A DNA stretch of 64,000 nt from Planctomycetota bacterium (GTDB lineage Bacteria; Planctomycetota; UBA1135; GCA-002686595), in the NCBI GenBank assembly GCA_028278425.1, contig JANQEJ010000331.1, forward strand, positions 1-64,000. Reading direction: 5' to 3'. A model generated the notes under the pieces. That model did no database searches. It saw nothing but the letters and a program-made list of their open reading frames with translations, and was not told the DNA's origin. The translations under genes and the position numbers were made by a program. This document shows, one piece after another, positions 1 through 7,736 of the stretch. Each line of letters starts with the position of its first letter. Within the stretch, counting starts at the first letter, position 1.

Positions 1-576
1 ACCCGACTTGCGGATCACGGCCGCCGTCTCGTAGGAGGGGCCGAGGAGCCCCGCGTACACGCCCCGGCGGAGCTCGACGCCCGCTTCCTCGGCCGCGGCG
101 TCGATCGCGGCCCCCACCTCGGCGTCGTAGGGGGACCCGGCGGCCCGCTCCGGCGCCGTGAGCGGAGTGCGCCCGGTCAGGTTGAGGTGGTCGGTGAGGC
201 GCATCAGGGTTCCCGGAGGCCAGTCCGCGTGCAGCCCGCCCGCCGCGTTGGTCAGGACCACCGCCCGACAGCCGAGCTGGACGAACGCGCGCGCCGCGCG
301 GGTGACGTCCTCCACGCTCCAGCCCTCGTACAGGTGGACGCGGCCCTGCTGGATCAGGACCCGGCAGCCGTCGAGCTCGCCGAGCACGAGCCGGCCGGCG
401 TGGCCCGGGACGCCGCTCGCGGGCATGCGGTCCAGGTCTTCATAGGAGACCGAACGCGCGTCCCTCAGCCGCTCGGCGAACGCGCCGAGGCCCGAACCGA
501 GGACGAGCGCCACGTCCGCGCCGCCGAAGCCCCGCTCCTCCAGCTCGGCGGCGAGCTGCTCGTAGGGCGCGTTCAA
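1..576 (-). CDS. punA: Purine nucleoside phosphorylase (5' part, cut by window edge)
   Basis: Phosphorolysis of purine nucleosides to free base and (deoxy)ribose-1-phosphate in the cytoplasm. The visible 192 codons carry the family landmarks in order: VLGSGLG near residue 30, GVPGHAGRL near 63, GRVHLYEGW near 86 and LTNAAGG near 115. The C-terminal third lies beyond base 1. The start is TTG at 576-574, which overlaps the TGA of the upstream transporter gene (575-573) as TTGA, so the two are probably translationally coupled. Its neighbour imports nucleosides, and the nearby deoA- and deoB-type genes complete a salvage set. The type I (trimeric, punA-like) assignment rests on these motifs. Confidence in the family is high. 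Confidence 0.93.
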   Translation of the reverse strand, partial: MNAPYEQLAAELEERGFGGADVALVLGSGLGAFAERLRDARSVSYEDLDRMPASGVPGHAGRLVLGELDGCRVLIQQGRVHLYEGWSVEDVTRAARAFVQLGCRAVVLTNAAGGLHADWPPGTLMRLTDHLNLTGRTPLTAPERAAGSPYDAEVGAAIDAAAEEAGVELRRGVYAGLLGPSYETAAVIRKSG

Positions 577-1814
577 TCGATGAACACCCCGGCCACGGTC
601 GCCGTCATCCACGAGGCGAAAGCGCCCCCGAGCATCGCGCGCACGGCGAGGCGCGAGATGTCGGGTCTCCGGCCCGGCGCGATCGGGGAGATGCCGCCGA
701 TCTGGATGCCGATCGAGCCGAAGTTCGCGAAGCCGCAGAGCGCATAGGCAGCCATCTTGGCGGAGCGCTGGTGCTCGAACGCGCTCGCCGTGTCCATCAT
801 CGCCGAGAAGGCGACGAACTCGTTGATCGCGATCTTCGTGCCGAGCAGGGAGCCGAAGAGCTGGCTGTCGTGCCAGCCCTCGATGCCCATGACCCAGGCG
901 ACCGGCGCGAAGACCCAGCCGAAGATCCGCGCCAACGAGAGGCCCCCCTCGAGCGCCATCTTCGTGCCGAGCCAGTCGAGCGGCCAGTCGACGAGCTTCA
1001 CGAGCGCGACGAACGCGATCAGCATGGCGCACACGTTGAGCCAGAGCTTGAGCCCGTCCTGCGTGCCGGTGGCCGCGGCCTCGACCAGATTCGACGCGGT
1101 GCGGTCGAACTTCAGCTCGACCTTGCCGCCGGTGACGGACTCCTCGCGCTCGGGCTGCATGATCTTCGCGACCAGGAACGCCGCCGGCGCGGACATGACC
1201 GACGCGGTGAGCAGGTGGGGGCCGATGTCCGGCCCGAGGATGCCCATGTACACCGCGAGCACGGATCCCGCGATCGTGGCGAAGCCGCCGGTCATGAGCG
1301 CGTTGAGCTCCGACATCGTCATCCGCGGGATGTACGGCTTCACGACGAGCGGCGCCTCGGTCTGGCCGACGAACACGTTCGCCGCCATCGCCATGGCCTC
1401 GGCACCCGACACGCCCATCGTCACGCTCATCACGCGCGCGAGCAGCCAGATCAGGAGCTGCATGATGCCGAGGTGGTAGAGCACCGCCATCAGCGCCGAG
1501 AAGACGATGATGACGATCAGCCCGGAGCTGGCGAAGGCGAAGATGTACCCGACGGTGCCTTGGTCCCTGGCGAGGTCGCCGAAGACGAGCTCCGCACCCG
1601 GCGCCGTGCGCGCGATCGCCTCCTGGACGAAGGCCGCGATCCCCTCGAAGAACCGCCGTCCGACGTCGGTGCCCAGGATCAAGAGCCCGAGGCCGAACTG
1701 GAGCACCAGCCCGAAGATCACGACGCGCAGGGGGAAACGGCGCTTATGGCTCGAAAGGCACCAGGCGACGAGGACGAAGAACGCGATCCCCAGGGCGGCG
1801 CGGAGGAAGACCAT
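573..1814 (-). CDS. nupC: NupC/CNT-family nucleoside transporter
   Basis: Concentrative, cation-coupled nucleoside importer of the inner membrane, 413 residues, near the usual size of bacterial CNT proteins. The family signature GQTEAPL is at about residues 150-156 and a second signature, INEFVAF, lies in the C-terminal half. Many hydrophobic segments are visible. I place the start at ATG 1814 because the protein then begins MVFLRAALGIAFF, a membrane segment; the frame stays open upstream to 1898 but that extension is polar and overlaps the divergent gene's leader. It is followed directly by the purine nucleoside phosphorylase through a TTGA overlap. Substrate preference (purine or pyrimidine) cannot be read from sequence. 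Confidence 0.92.
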   Translation of the reverse strand: MVFLRAALGIAFFVLVAWCLSSHKRRFPLRVVIFGLVLQFGLGLLILGTDVGRRFFEGIAAFVQEAIARTAPGAELVFGDLARDQGTVGYIFAFASSGLIVIIVFSALMAVLYHLGIMQLLIWLLARVMSVTMGVSGAEAMAMAANVFVGQTEAPLVVKPYIPRMTMSELNALMTGGFATIAGSVLAVYMGILGPDIGPHLLTASVMSAPAAFLVAKIMQPEREESVTGGKVELKFDRTASNLVEAAATGTQDGLKLWLNVCAMLIAFVALVKLVDWPLDWLGTKMALEGGLSLARIFGWVFAPVAWVMGIEGWHDSQLFGSLLGTKIAINEFVAFSAMMDTASAFEHQRSAKMAAYALCGFANFGSIGIQIGGISPIAPGRRPDISRLAVRAMLGGAFASWMTATVAGVFID

Positions 1815-1902
1815 GGGCGGGCAGGCTAAGGGTACGCCCTTTGCGAGGCCAGTCTCCGGATCAGCCTCGCCCGCTACCCGTGACAGATCCGCCCCCATCC
1901 AC

Positions 1903-1910
1903 CAGGAGGA
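1903..1910 (+). promoter_or_regulatory. Shine-Dalgarno that sets a TTG start
   Basis: The sequence CAGGAGGA lies 5 nt before TTG 1916 and matches the anti-SD well. No equally good site precedes the upstream in-frame start at 1841, so this site decides the start of the secreted beta-helix gene. Confidence 0.75.
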
Positions 1911-1915
1911 ATCCC

Positions 1916-3148
1916 TTGCAACCGGCCCTCTCTCTCACCGCGGCAGTTCTTCTCGGTTATCCCGCGTTACCTCAAGGCCACGTGATCGTCGTCGACGAGA
2001 CCGGCGGCGGCGACTTCACGGCGCTTGCGCCGGCTCTCGCCGCCGTGAGCGACGGCGACACGGTCCTGATCAAGCCGGGCGACTACGGCGCCCTCACGGT
2101 CAACGGCACGTCGCTCACGGTCCAGGCAGACCCGAGTGCGAACGTGGACCGAATCACCGTCGCGGGTCTGGCGCCCGGCCAGGGCGTGGTCGTGCGCGGA
2201 CTGAACGGCTTCGGCATCGACGTGTCGAACTGCGCCGGCAGCGTGTGGTTCGAAGACTGCGTAGTGAACGAGGAGCTGGCGTCGACCGGCCCGCTCGATC
2301 CAGCCGTCGCGATCCAGGATTCCGCGAGCGTCGTCTTGAGCGACATCACTGCAACGGGCGACCGGGCTTTCTGCGTGTTCTTCTGTTCCACACTGCCTAC
2401 CCCGACGGCGGGCGGAACCGGGATCTTCGTCGAGGACTCCTTCGTCACGCTGCTCGAGAGCAACGTGACCGGGGGGACGGGATCGAAGTGGTGTTTCACC
2501 TCGTCCTTCTGCGGGATCATCAACGGCGGAACCGGGATCGAATCCGTCGGCGACTCGACAGTCGTGATCGCGGGGTCCGAGGTTCGCGGCGGGGACTCGG
2601 CGGCCGATGACTTCGGGTTCGGCTGTGTCGCAGGACTCGGCGGCGACGCCTACAGCGGAGTCGATCCGATCGTTATCGACAGCGTCGTCGTGGGAGGCGT
2701 TTCGCCCGACCTTGTCACTCCCCTGGGCCTCATCTGCCCCGGCGGACCGAGCGGGACAGACTTCGCGCTCGGCACGCCGACGTTCCTCGCCGGGGACTTC
2801 CTAGCCGTCACGGCGATCTCGCCGGTGCGCGAGAACACCGACCTGACGATCCACCTCTCCGACGGCCCCTCCGACGCGAGCGCGTTCCTGGGAGTCGCGC
2901 TCGTTCCGCAGCCGCTGCTCGTCGCCGCGCTGGGCGGAGTCCTCGTCGGAGCCGGGCCGTACAGCGTGCTCGCGCTCGGCGCCCTCGACGCCGCCGGAAG
3001 CCTCGCCGCCTCCGTGCCGCTCTCGACGCTCCCTCCCGGCCTCGAGTCCGCCGTCTTCTACGCCCAGTTCGCCTACGTCGACACCGCGGGTACCGCGAGG
3101 CTCGGCGACGCGTCGGCGGTCACCGTGCTCGACGACGCGATCCCCTAG
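1916..3148 (+). CDS. Secreted right-handed beta-helix-like protein
   Basis: A 410-residue exported protein. From TTG 1916 it opens with a short signal peptide (QPALSLTAAVLLGYPALPQG), then the segment GGGDFTALAPALAAVSDGD and VLIKPGDYG, typical of the first coils of secreted parallel beta-helix proteins. Short repeated turns rich in G, V, D and S follow (residues about 60-270), then an all-beta C-terminal region (about 290-410) ending in YVDTAGTARLGDAS, a style shared by many planctomycete secreted proteins. It is transcribed opposite to the nucleoside salvage genes on either side. Its stop TAG (3146-3148) overlaps the stop of the convergent deoA-type gene in the palindrome CTAG. No enzymatic motif is evident; a surface or periplasmic structural role is a guess. 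Confidence 0.75.
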   Translation: MQPALSLTAAVLLGYPALPQGHVIVVDETGGGDFTALAPALAAVSDGDTVLIKPGDYGALTVNGTSLTVQADPSANVDRITVAGLAPGQGVVVRGLNGFGIDVSNCAGSVWFEDCVVNEELASTGPLDPAVAIQDSASVVLSDITATGDRAFCVFFCSTLPTPTAGGTGIFVEDSFVTLLESNVTGGTGSKWCFTSSFCGIINGGTGIESVGDSTVVIAGSEVRGGDSAADDFGFGCVAGLGGDAYSGVDPIVIDSVVVGGVSPDLVTPLGLICPGGPSGTDFALGTPTFLAGDFLAVTAISPVRENTDLTIHLSDGPSDASAFLGVALVPQPLLVAALGGVLVGAGPYSVLALGALDAAGSLAASVPLSTLPPGLESAVFYAQFAYVDTAGTARLGDASAVTVLDDAIP

Positions 3149-4434
3149 CCGAGTCGCGCCAGCACGAGCGGCGCGAGCGACTCGACCGGCCCGATCTCGA
3201 CGGCGCGCGCGAGGTGCTCTTTCGCTTGTTCGAGCCCGCGGCCGTCGCGGTGGTGGATCAGGAAGAGCTCGTCGCCCGCCTCGACGCGCGAGCCCGCCGG
3301 GCGGAGGAAGGCGACGCCGACCGTCGGGTCGATCTCGTCCTCGAGCTTCTGCCGGCCGCCGCCGAGCGCGGCGATCGCGCGACCGACCTCCTGCACGTCG
3401 GCGTACACGAAGAAGCCGTCGCGCTCCGCCGTGACGTGCTCGATGGCTCCGGAGCTCGGCAGCACGCCGGGGTTCTCGACGCAGCGCGCGTCGCCGCCCT
3501 GCGACTCGACCACGCTGGCGAAGACCTCGAGCGCGCCGCCGCCGTCGAGGGCGCGTTCGACCCGCTCGGCGCCGTCCTTCTCGCCCACCGCCTCGAGCAT
3601 CGCGCCGCCGAGCGTCGTCACGAGCTCCCGCAGGTCGGCCGGTCCGCGCCCCTTCAGGCACTCGATCGACTCGGCGATCTCAAGCGTGTGGCCCGCCGCC
3701 GTGCCGAGCGGCCGGTCCATCGCGGTCTGGAAGGCGACCGCGGAGAGGCCGAGCCTTCCGGCGACGTCGAGCATCGTGCGCGCGAGCTCCGCTCCGTCGG
3801 CGGGGTCGGGCAGGAAGCCTCCGGAGCCGAACTTCACGTCGAGCACCAACGCGTCGATTCCCTCGGCGAGCTTCTTGGAGAGGATCGAGCTCGCGATCAG
3901 CGGCACGGATTCGATCAGGCCGGTGACGTCGCGCAACGCGTACAGCTTGCGGTCCGCCGGTACGAGCTCCTCGGTTTGCCCGCCGAAGGCGACGCCGGTC
4001 GCGGCGAGCGTTCGCGCGAACTCGTCCTCGCCGAGCTGCGTGCGGAACCCCGGGATCGACTCGAGCTTGTCCAGCGTTCCGCCGGTGTGACCCAGCCCGC
4101 GGCCCGAGATCATCGGCACCGCGAGCCCGCAGGCGGCGACCGCCGGCGCCAGCGGGATCGACACCTTGTCGCCGACGCCGCCCGTCGAATGCTTGTCGGC
4201 CTTCTTGCGCGCGACGTCGTCGAAACGGAAGACGCTTCCCGACTCGAGCATCGCGCGCGTCCAGCTCACGAGCTCGTCCGCCTCCATGCCGTGGACGAAG
4301 ATCGCCATCAGGAGCGCCGAGGCCTGGTAGTCGGGAATCGCGCCGGCGACGTATCCCTCCAGGAAGAAGCGGATCTCCTCCTCCGAGAGCTCGCCGCCGT
4401 CGCGCTTGGTCTGCAGGACGGAACGGGCGTCCAT
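3145..4434 (-). CDS. deoA: Pyrimidine-nucleoside (thymidine) phosphorylase
   Basis: Cytoplasmic phosphorolysis of thymidine, deoxyuridine or uridine to the base and sugar-1-phosphate. The 429-residue length fits the family (about 430-440). The phosphate-binding signature KHSTGGVGDKVS is near residue 80, preceded by an N-terminal helical domain (LQTKRDGGELSEEEI), with the glycine-rich ISGRGLGHTGGTLDKLE downstream. ATG 4434-4432 overlaps the TGA of the phosphopentomutase gene (TGATG), giving translational coupling in the order deoB-deoA. A much longer open frame upstream is only the antisense-like shadow of deoB. Whether it is thymidine-specific (deoA) or broad (pdp) cannot be told from sequence alone. 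Confidence 0.95.
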   Translation of the reverse strand: MDARSVLQTKRDGGELSEEEIRFFLEGYVAGAIPDYQASALLMAIFVHGMEADELVSWTRAMLESGSVFRFDDVARKKADKHSTGGVGDKVSIPLAPAVAACGLAVPMISGRGLGHTGGTLDKLESIPGFRTQLGEDEFARTLAATGVAFGGQTEELVPADRKLYALRDVTGLIESVPLIASSILSKKLAEGIDALVLDVKFGSGGFLPDPADGAELARTMLDVAGRLGLSAVAFQTAMDRPLGTAAGHTLEIAESIECLKGRGPADLRELVTTLGGAMLEAVGEKDGAERVERALDGGGALEVFASVVESQGGDARCVENPGVLPSSGAIEHVTAERDGFFVYADVQEVGRAIAALGGGRQKLEDEIDPTVGVAFLRPAGSRVEAGDELFLIHHRDGRGLEQAKEHLARAVEIGPVESLAPLVLARLG

Positions 4435-5615
4435 CAGGTCGTGATCGCGTCCTTGAACGACCGCCCGGCGCCACCGGGCGCGGGGAGGCCGAAGAGCTCT
4501 TCGATCGTCGCGCCGATGTCCGCGAAGCTCTCGCGCGTTCCGAGGTCGACGCCTCTCGCGAGCGAAGGCCCGTAGGCGATCAGCGGCACGTATTCGCGCG
4601 TGTGGTCGGTTCCCTCCGCGAAAGTCGGGTCGTTGCCGTGGTCGGCGGTGAACATCACGCAGTCGCCGTCGCGCAGGTTCGGCTCGAACGCGCCGAGGTC
4701 CTCGTCGAACGCCTCGAGCGCCCCGCGGTAGCCCTTCGGATCGCGCCGGTGCCCGTAGAGCATGTCGAAGTCGACCAGGTTGCAGAACACGAGCCCCCGC
4801 TCGACGTTCGCGGCGCACTCCGTCATCGCGCGCATGCCGTCGCGGTTGCCCTCGGTGTGGATCGACTCGTCGATGCCCTGCCCGGCGAAGATGTCCTCGA
4901 TCTTCCCGACGCCGATCACCGGCACGCCGGCGGCGCCGAGGCGGTCGAGCGAGGTCTCGCACGGCGGCTGGAGGGAGTAGTCGCGCCGGTTGTACGTGCG
5001 CTGGAACGAGCCCGGCTCGCCGACGAAGGGCCGCGCGATCACGCGTCCGACGCCGTGCGGGGTCAGGATCTCGCGCGCGACCTCGCAAACCGCGTACAGC
5101 CGCTCGAGCCCGAAGTGTTCCTCGTGCGCCGCCACCTGGAAGACGCTGTCGGCCGAGGTGTAGACGATCGGCTTGCCGCTCGCGAGGTGCTCCTCGCCGA
5201 GCCGTTCGAGCACCTCGGTGCCCGACGCGGGCTTGTTCTCGAGGACGCCCGGGAGGCCGGTGCGCTCGAGGAACTCGCCGATGATCGCGTCGGGGAAACC
5301 GTCGGGGTAGACCGGAAACTTCTCCGGCAGGACGCAGCCCATCATCTCCCAGTGCCCGGTCGACGTGTCCTTTCCGGCGGAGCGCTCGGCACAGCGGCCG
5401 AAATTCCCCCGCGGCTCGCCGGCACGCGGGACCGCGTTGACGCCGGGGATGTTCCCGAGCCCGAGCTCGATCAAACGCGGCGCGTCGAGCCCGCCGGCCG
5501 CTTCGACGAGATGGTCGAGCGTGTGCGTGCCGCCGTCGCCGAACTCGGCGGCGTCGGGCAAAGCGCCGACGCCGAGCGAGTCGAGGACGATGAGGAAGAC
5601 GCGGCGGGAGGGCAT
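4434..5615 (-). CDS. deoB: Phosphopentomutase
   Basis: Interconverts (deoxy)ribose-1-phosphate and -5-phosphate, feeding the products of the two phosphorylases nearby into central metabolism or back into salvage. It has 393 residues, typical for DeoB. Alkaline-phosphatase-superfamily metal and catalytic elements are visible: VLDSLGVGALPDA at the N-terminus, KDTSTGHWEMMG around residue 85 (nucleophile Thr region), and MFTADHGNDPT near 320. The ATG is at 5615. It is the first gene of a two-gene unit with the pyrimidine-nucleoside phosphorylase. Confidence 0.96.
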   Translation of the reverse strand: MPSRRVFLIVLDSLGVGALPDAAEFGDGGTHTLDHLVEAAGGLDAPRLIELGLGNIPGVNAVPRAGEPRGNFGRCAERSAGKDTSTGHWEMMGCVLPEKFPVYPDGFPDAIIGEFLERTGLPGVLENKPASGTEVLERLGEEHLASGKPIVYTSADSVFQVAAHEEHFGLERLYAVCEVAREILTPHGVGRVIARPFVGEPGSFQRTYNRRDYSLQPPCETSLDRLGAAGVPVIGVGKIEDIFAGQGIDESIHTEGNRDGMRAMTECAANVERGLVFCNLVDFDMLYGHRRDPKGYRGALEAFDEDLGAFEPNLRDGDCVMFTADHGNDPTFAEGTDHTREYVPLIAYGPSLARGVDLGTRESFADIGATIEELFGLPAPGGAGRSFKDAITT

Positions 5616-5698
5616 GGGAGGAGCATCCTAGGGTAACCGGGCGTCGGGGCGCCCTCCGATGGCGAGGAAGGTCATCGAATCCCCCATTCCATGCTGGT

Positions 5699-5719
5699 CA
5701 CTGCGGAGTTGCCGCAGTG
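5699..5719 (+). promoter_or_regulatory. Perfect 8-bp hairpin enclosing a GTG start codon
   Basis: CACTGCGG and CCGCAGTG (5699-5706 and 5712-5719) form an 8-bp perfect stem with loop AGTTG. The GTG start of the next gene (5717-5719) is the end of the 3' arm, and the GGAG that would serve as ribosome site is partly in the 5' arm and loop. This could occlude translation initiation, or be a DNA operator dyad for a regulator. The dyad is directly visible; the function is inferred. Confidence 0.5.
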
Positions 5720-6709
5720 ATCGGGCTCTGCCTCCATTGGACAGTCTGCACGGGAGCGGGCTACCATCCGACGGCGGTCGTACGGGCACCCTCGATCGAG
5801 ACCACCGAAGTGGACGCGAAGAGACTTGCGGCCTGCGCGGACTACCTGCGCGGCCTGGATTCCGGTGCGAGCTTCCTCGTTCAGATCGAGGATCTGAACG
5901 CCAGCGCTTCGGAGTGGGTGGATACGGACCGGGAAGCAAGCGCGACCATGACCGCAGCCTCGCTCCCCCTGCGCACCTTCGGCGACGATGCCAGGTCGCT
6001 GGTCGACGCGGCTCTCAAGAGGGTTCATCGGAATCCGCGGGCGGCGAGCGAGCAAGGGAACCGACACCTTCAGAGAATCTACGCCGTGAGTCGCACGGCG
6101 GGTGACGTCCGTTACAGCCACCGACCTGTCGACGCGGGGGACCACATCCCGCATCTGTTCCACTCGCCGGGTCTCTGCATGCAGTACCTGCCGGCCGTTG
6201 GGCAGCTCTTGATCCTGCCCGACGAGCACGGGCTCTTCCGCCTCACGATGGACGTCCTCCTTCATCCGATGCCGGCCGGTGAGCGCGGAGCCGTGCAGCT
6301 CGGCGAGCTGCGCTGGGAGGAGCTGGACAGCGCGTTCGCCGACCAATCCGGCCGTACCCTCCACGCCTACCGCGCATCGACGGAGTCCTCCACCACGGTC
6401 CTCGCTCTCGATGAAGAGTCTCGTCCGGCTTGGATCTTCCAGGAATCCGAGGCTCGGACCGCCAGCACCTGCGTCGATTACGGCGACGGTTCTCCCTTCG
6501 AGATTCGCCAGTTGATTCTCCTGCCCGCAGATCGGGCGATCTACCGAAGGTTCGGCTGTACGGACTGGAAGCCCTTGAGCCCGGAGGGCGTCAAGCTCAG
6601 CGTGGGGGCGAACACCGGGCTCTACCGCAAGGACGCCGCGCTCGACTACCTCGGCGCGGATCCCGAGAGCTGGCCACCGAAGGTCCGGAACGCGGTGAAC
6701 GTAACGTAG
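5717..6709 (+). CDS. Uncharacterised 330-residue protein
   Basis: No family recognised. The protein has mixed composition with many W, C and D residues; segments such as VDYGDGSPFEIRQL and GCTDWKPLSPEGVKLS read like a folded domain rather than a shadow frame. The N-terminus (MIGLCLHWTVCTGAG) is mildly hydrophobic with a Cys, but it is not a convincing lipobox. The start is GTG 5717 with GGAG eight bases upstream; no better in-frame start exists close by, and the site sits in a hairpin. It is divergent from deoB and followed by 148 bp without a gene. Function unknown. Confidence 0.6.
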   Translation: MIGLCLHWTVCTGAGYHPTAVVRAPSIETTEVDAKRLAACADYLRGLDSGASFLVQIEDLNASASEWVDTDREASATMTAASLPLRTFGDDARSLVDAALKRVHRNPRAASEQGNRHLQRIYAVSRTAGDVRYSHRPVDAGDHIPHLFHSPGLCMQYLPAVGQLLILPDEHGLFRLTMDVLLHPMPAGERGAVQLGELRWEELDSAFADQSGRTLHAYRASTESSTTVLALDEESRPAWIFQESEARTASTCVDYGDGSPFEIRQLILLPADRAIYRRFGCTDWKPLSPEGVKLSVGANTGLYRKDAALDYLGADPESWPPKVRNAVNVT

Positions 6710-6857
6710 CGGAAACGACCGACACGGCGGCTGCCGCTCCCAAGGGATCGAAAGCGACCGGCGCCGATCGCTCAGGTGGAGTCACCGCCCCGTTGCGTTG
6801 GACCTTCGACGCTCTTGCGGCGGTCTTCGCGGTGCTCGGTATCCGCCTCGCTCGACG

Positions 6858-7604
6858 TCACAGGTAGCGATCGGGCGAGCACCTGGACCGATGCCGCAGC
6901 TCGGCCGGTCGCGAGTTGCCCAGGGGCATGCCGCTCTCGATGGCGCTCGCCCCGTTCTCCTCGCTCAGCGGGACGACGCGGACCGTCGTGCCGTCCTCCT
7001 CGAACGTGAAGCCCAGGGGCTCGAGCGCGCTGGCGAGTCCGAGACGACCCTCGACGGCGTCCAGTCTCAGAGTAATGGTCCCCTCCAGATCGCGAGGCGC
7101 GACGATGTCGAGGCCCAGACGTTTCGCGAAGTGGTCGAGCACGGCGTGTACGTCCTCGCTCTCGAAGAGGCACGAGATCGTTCTCCCGGCGGGGTCGTCG
7201 TCGTCGGGGCACGGCACGTCGACGATGATCGACGGCGCGGCGATCAGCTCGTCGTCCCGGAACACCTGCACCTCGACCCACGCGCCGTGCTCGAGGTCGT
7301 CGAGCGACGGCATCTGGACGCGAGCGCGAACGCCGCGCTGGCCGGGCTCCGCGGCGAGCACGAGCTCGGCCTCCTGCCCCGCGCAAACGACGACGCGGGG
7401 CATCGTCAGCGTGGAGAGCGTTCCGTCGGCGGCGATCTCCTGCACGTTCAAGACCGTCAGGAAGGAGTCGCTCTCCTCCCAGGCCTCGACGCGAGCGGTG
7501 ACCGAGATCCCCTCGTCGACGATCGATCCGGGCGCCGGCGTCGTGAGCGGCGCGGCACAACCGAGAAACAGCGCGGGAACGAGAACGAAGCGGCGGGATC
7601 CCAT
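6858..7604 (-). CDS. Lipoprotein with STN-like (secretin/TonB short N-terminal) domain
   Basis: 248 residues. The N-terminus MGSRRFVLVPALFLGCAAP is a lipoprotein signal with lipobox LFLGC (Cys16), so it is probably anchored in an envelope membrane. Residues about 20-130 are beta-rich, with four spaced Cys later in the chain. Residues about 143-215 resemble the STN fold used by secretins and TonB-dependent transducers: FESEDVHAVLDHFAKRLGLD, then a short GTITLRLDAVEGRLGLASAL, then FTFEEDGTTVRVVP. Here the domain is not joined to a secretin barrel or receptor. It faces the flavoprotein gene divergently (132 bp apart). The C-terminal tail after about 220 is polar and probably disordered. An adaptor role at the outer membrane is inference. 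Confidence 0.65.
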   Translation of the reverse strand: MGSRRFVLVPALFLGCAAPLTTPAPGSIVDEGISVTARVEAWEESDSFLTVLNVQEIAADGTLSTLTMPRVVVCAGQEAELVLAAEPGQRGVRARVQMPSLDDLEHGAWVEVQVFRDDELIAAPSIIVDVPCPDDDDPAGRTISCLFESEDVHAVLDHFAKRLGLDIVAPRDLEGTITLRLDAVEGRLGLASALEPLGFTFEEDGTTVRVVPLSEENGASAIESGMPLGNSRPAELRHRSRCSPDRYL

Positions 7605-7736
7605 TGCGAACTCCTGGTCCGGGGTACGTCCGATGGAATCGGCCGCGCCGCGGGAATCCTTGAGCTACAGTGGCCCAGCCATGAGGGACATCGTCGAAGC
7701 GGCCTGCCGCGACGACGCAAAACCAAGGAGGAGATC

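Noticed and set aside
6710-6857. Possible short membrane-like peptide (frame ending near 6867)
   Set aside because: The frame is a continuation of a shadow of the preceding gene, with no ribosome site; not called.
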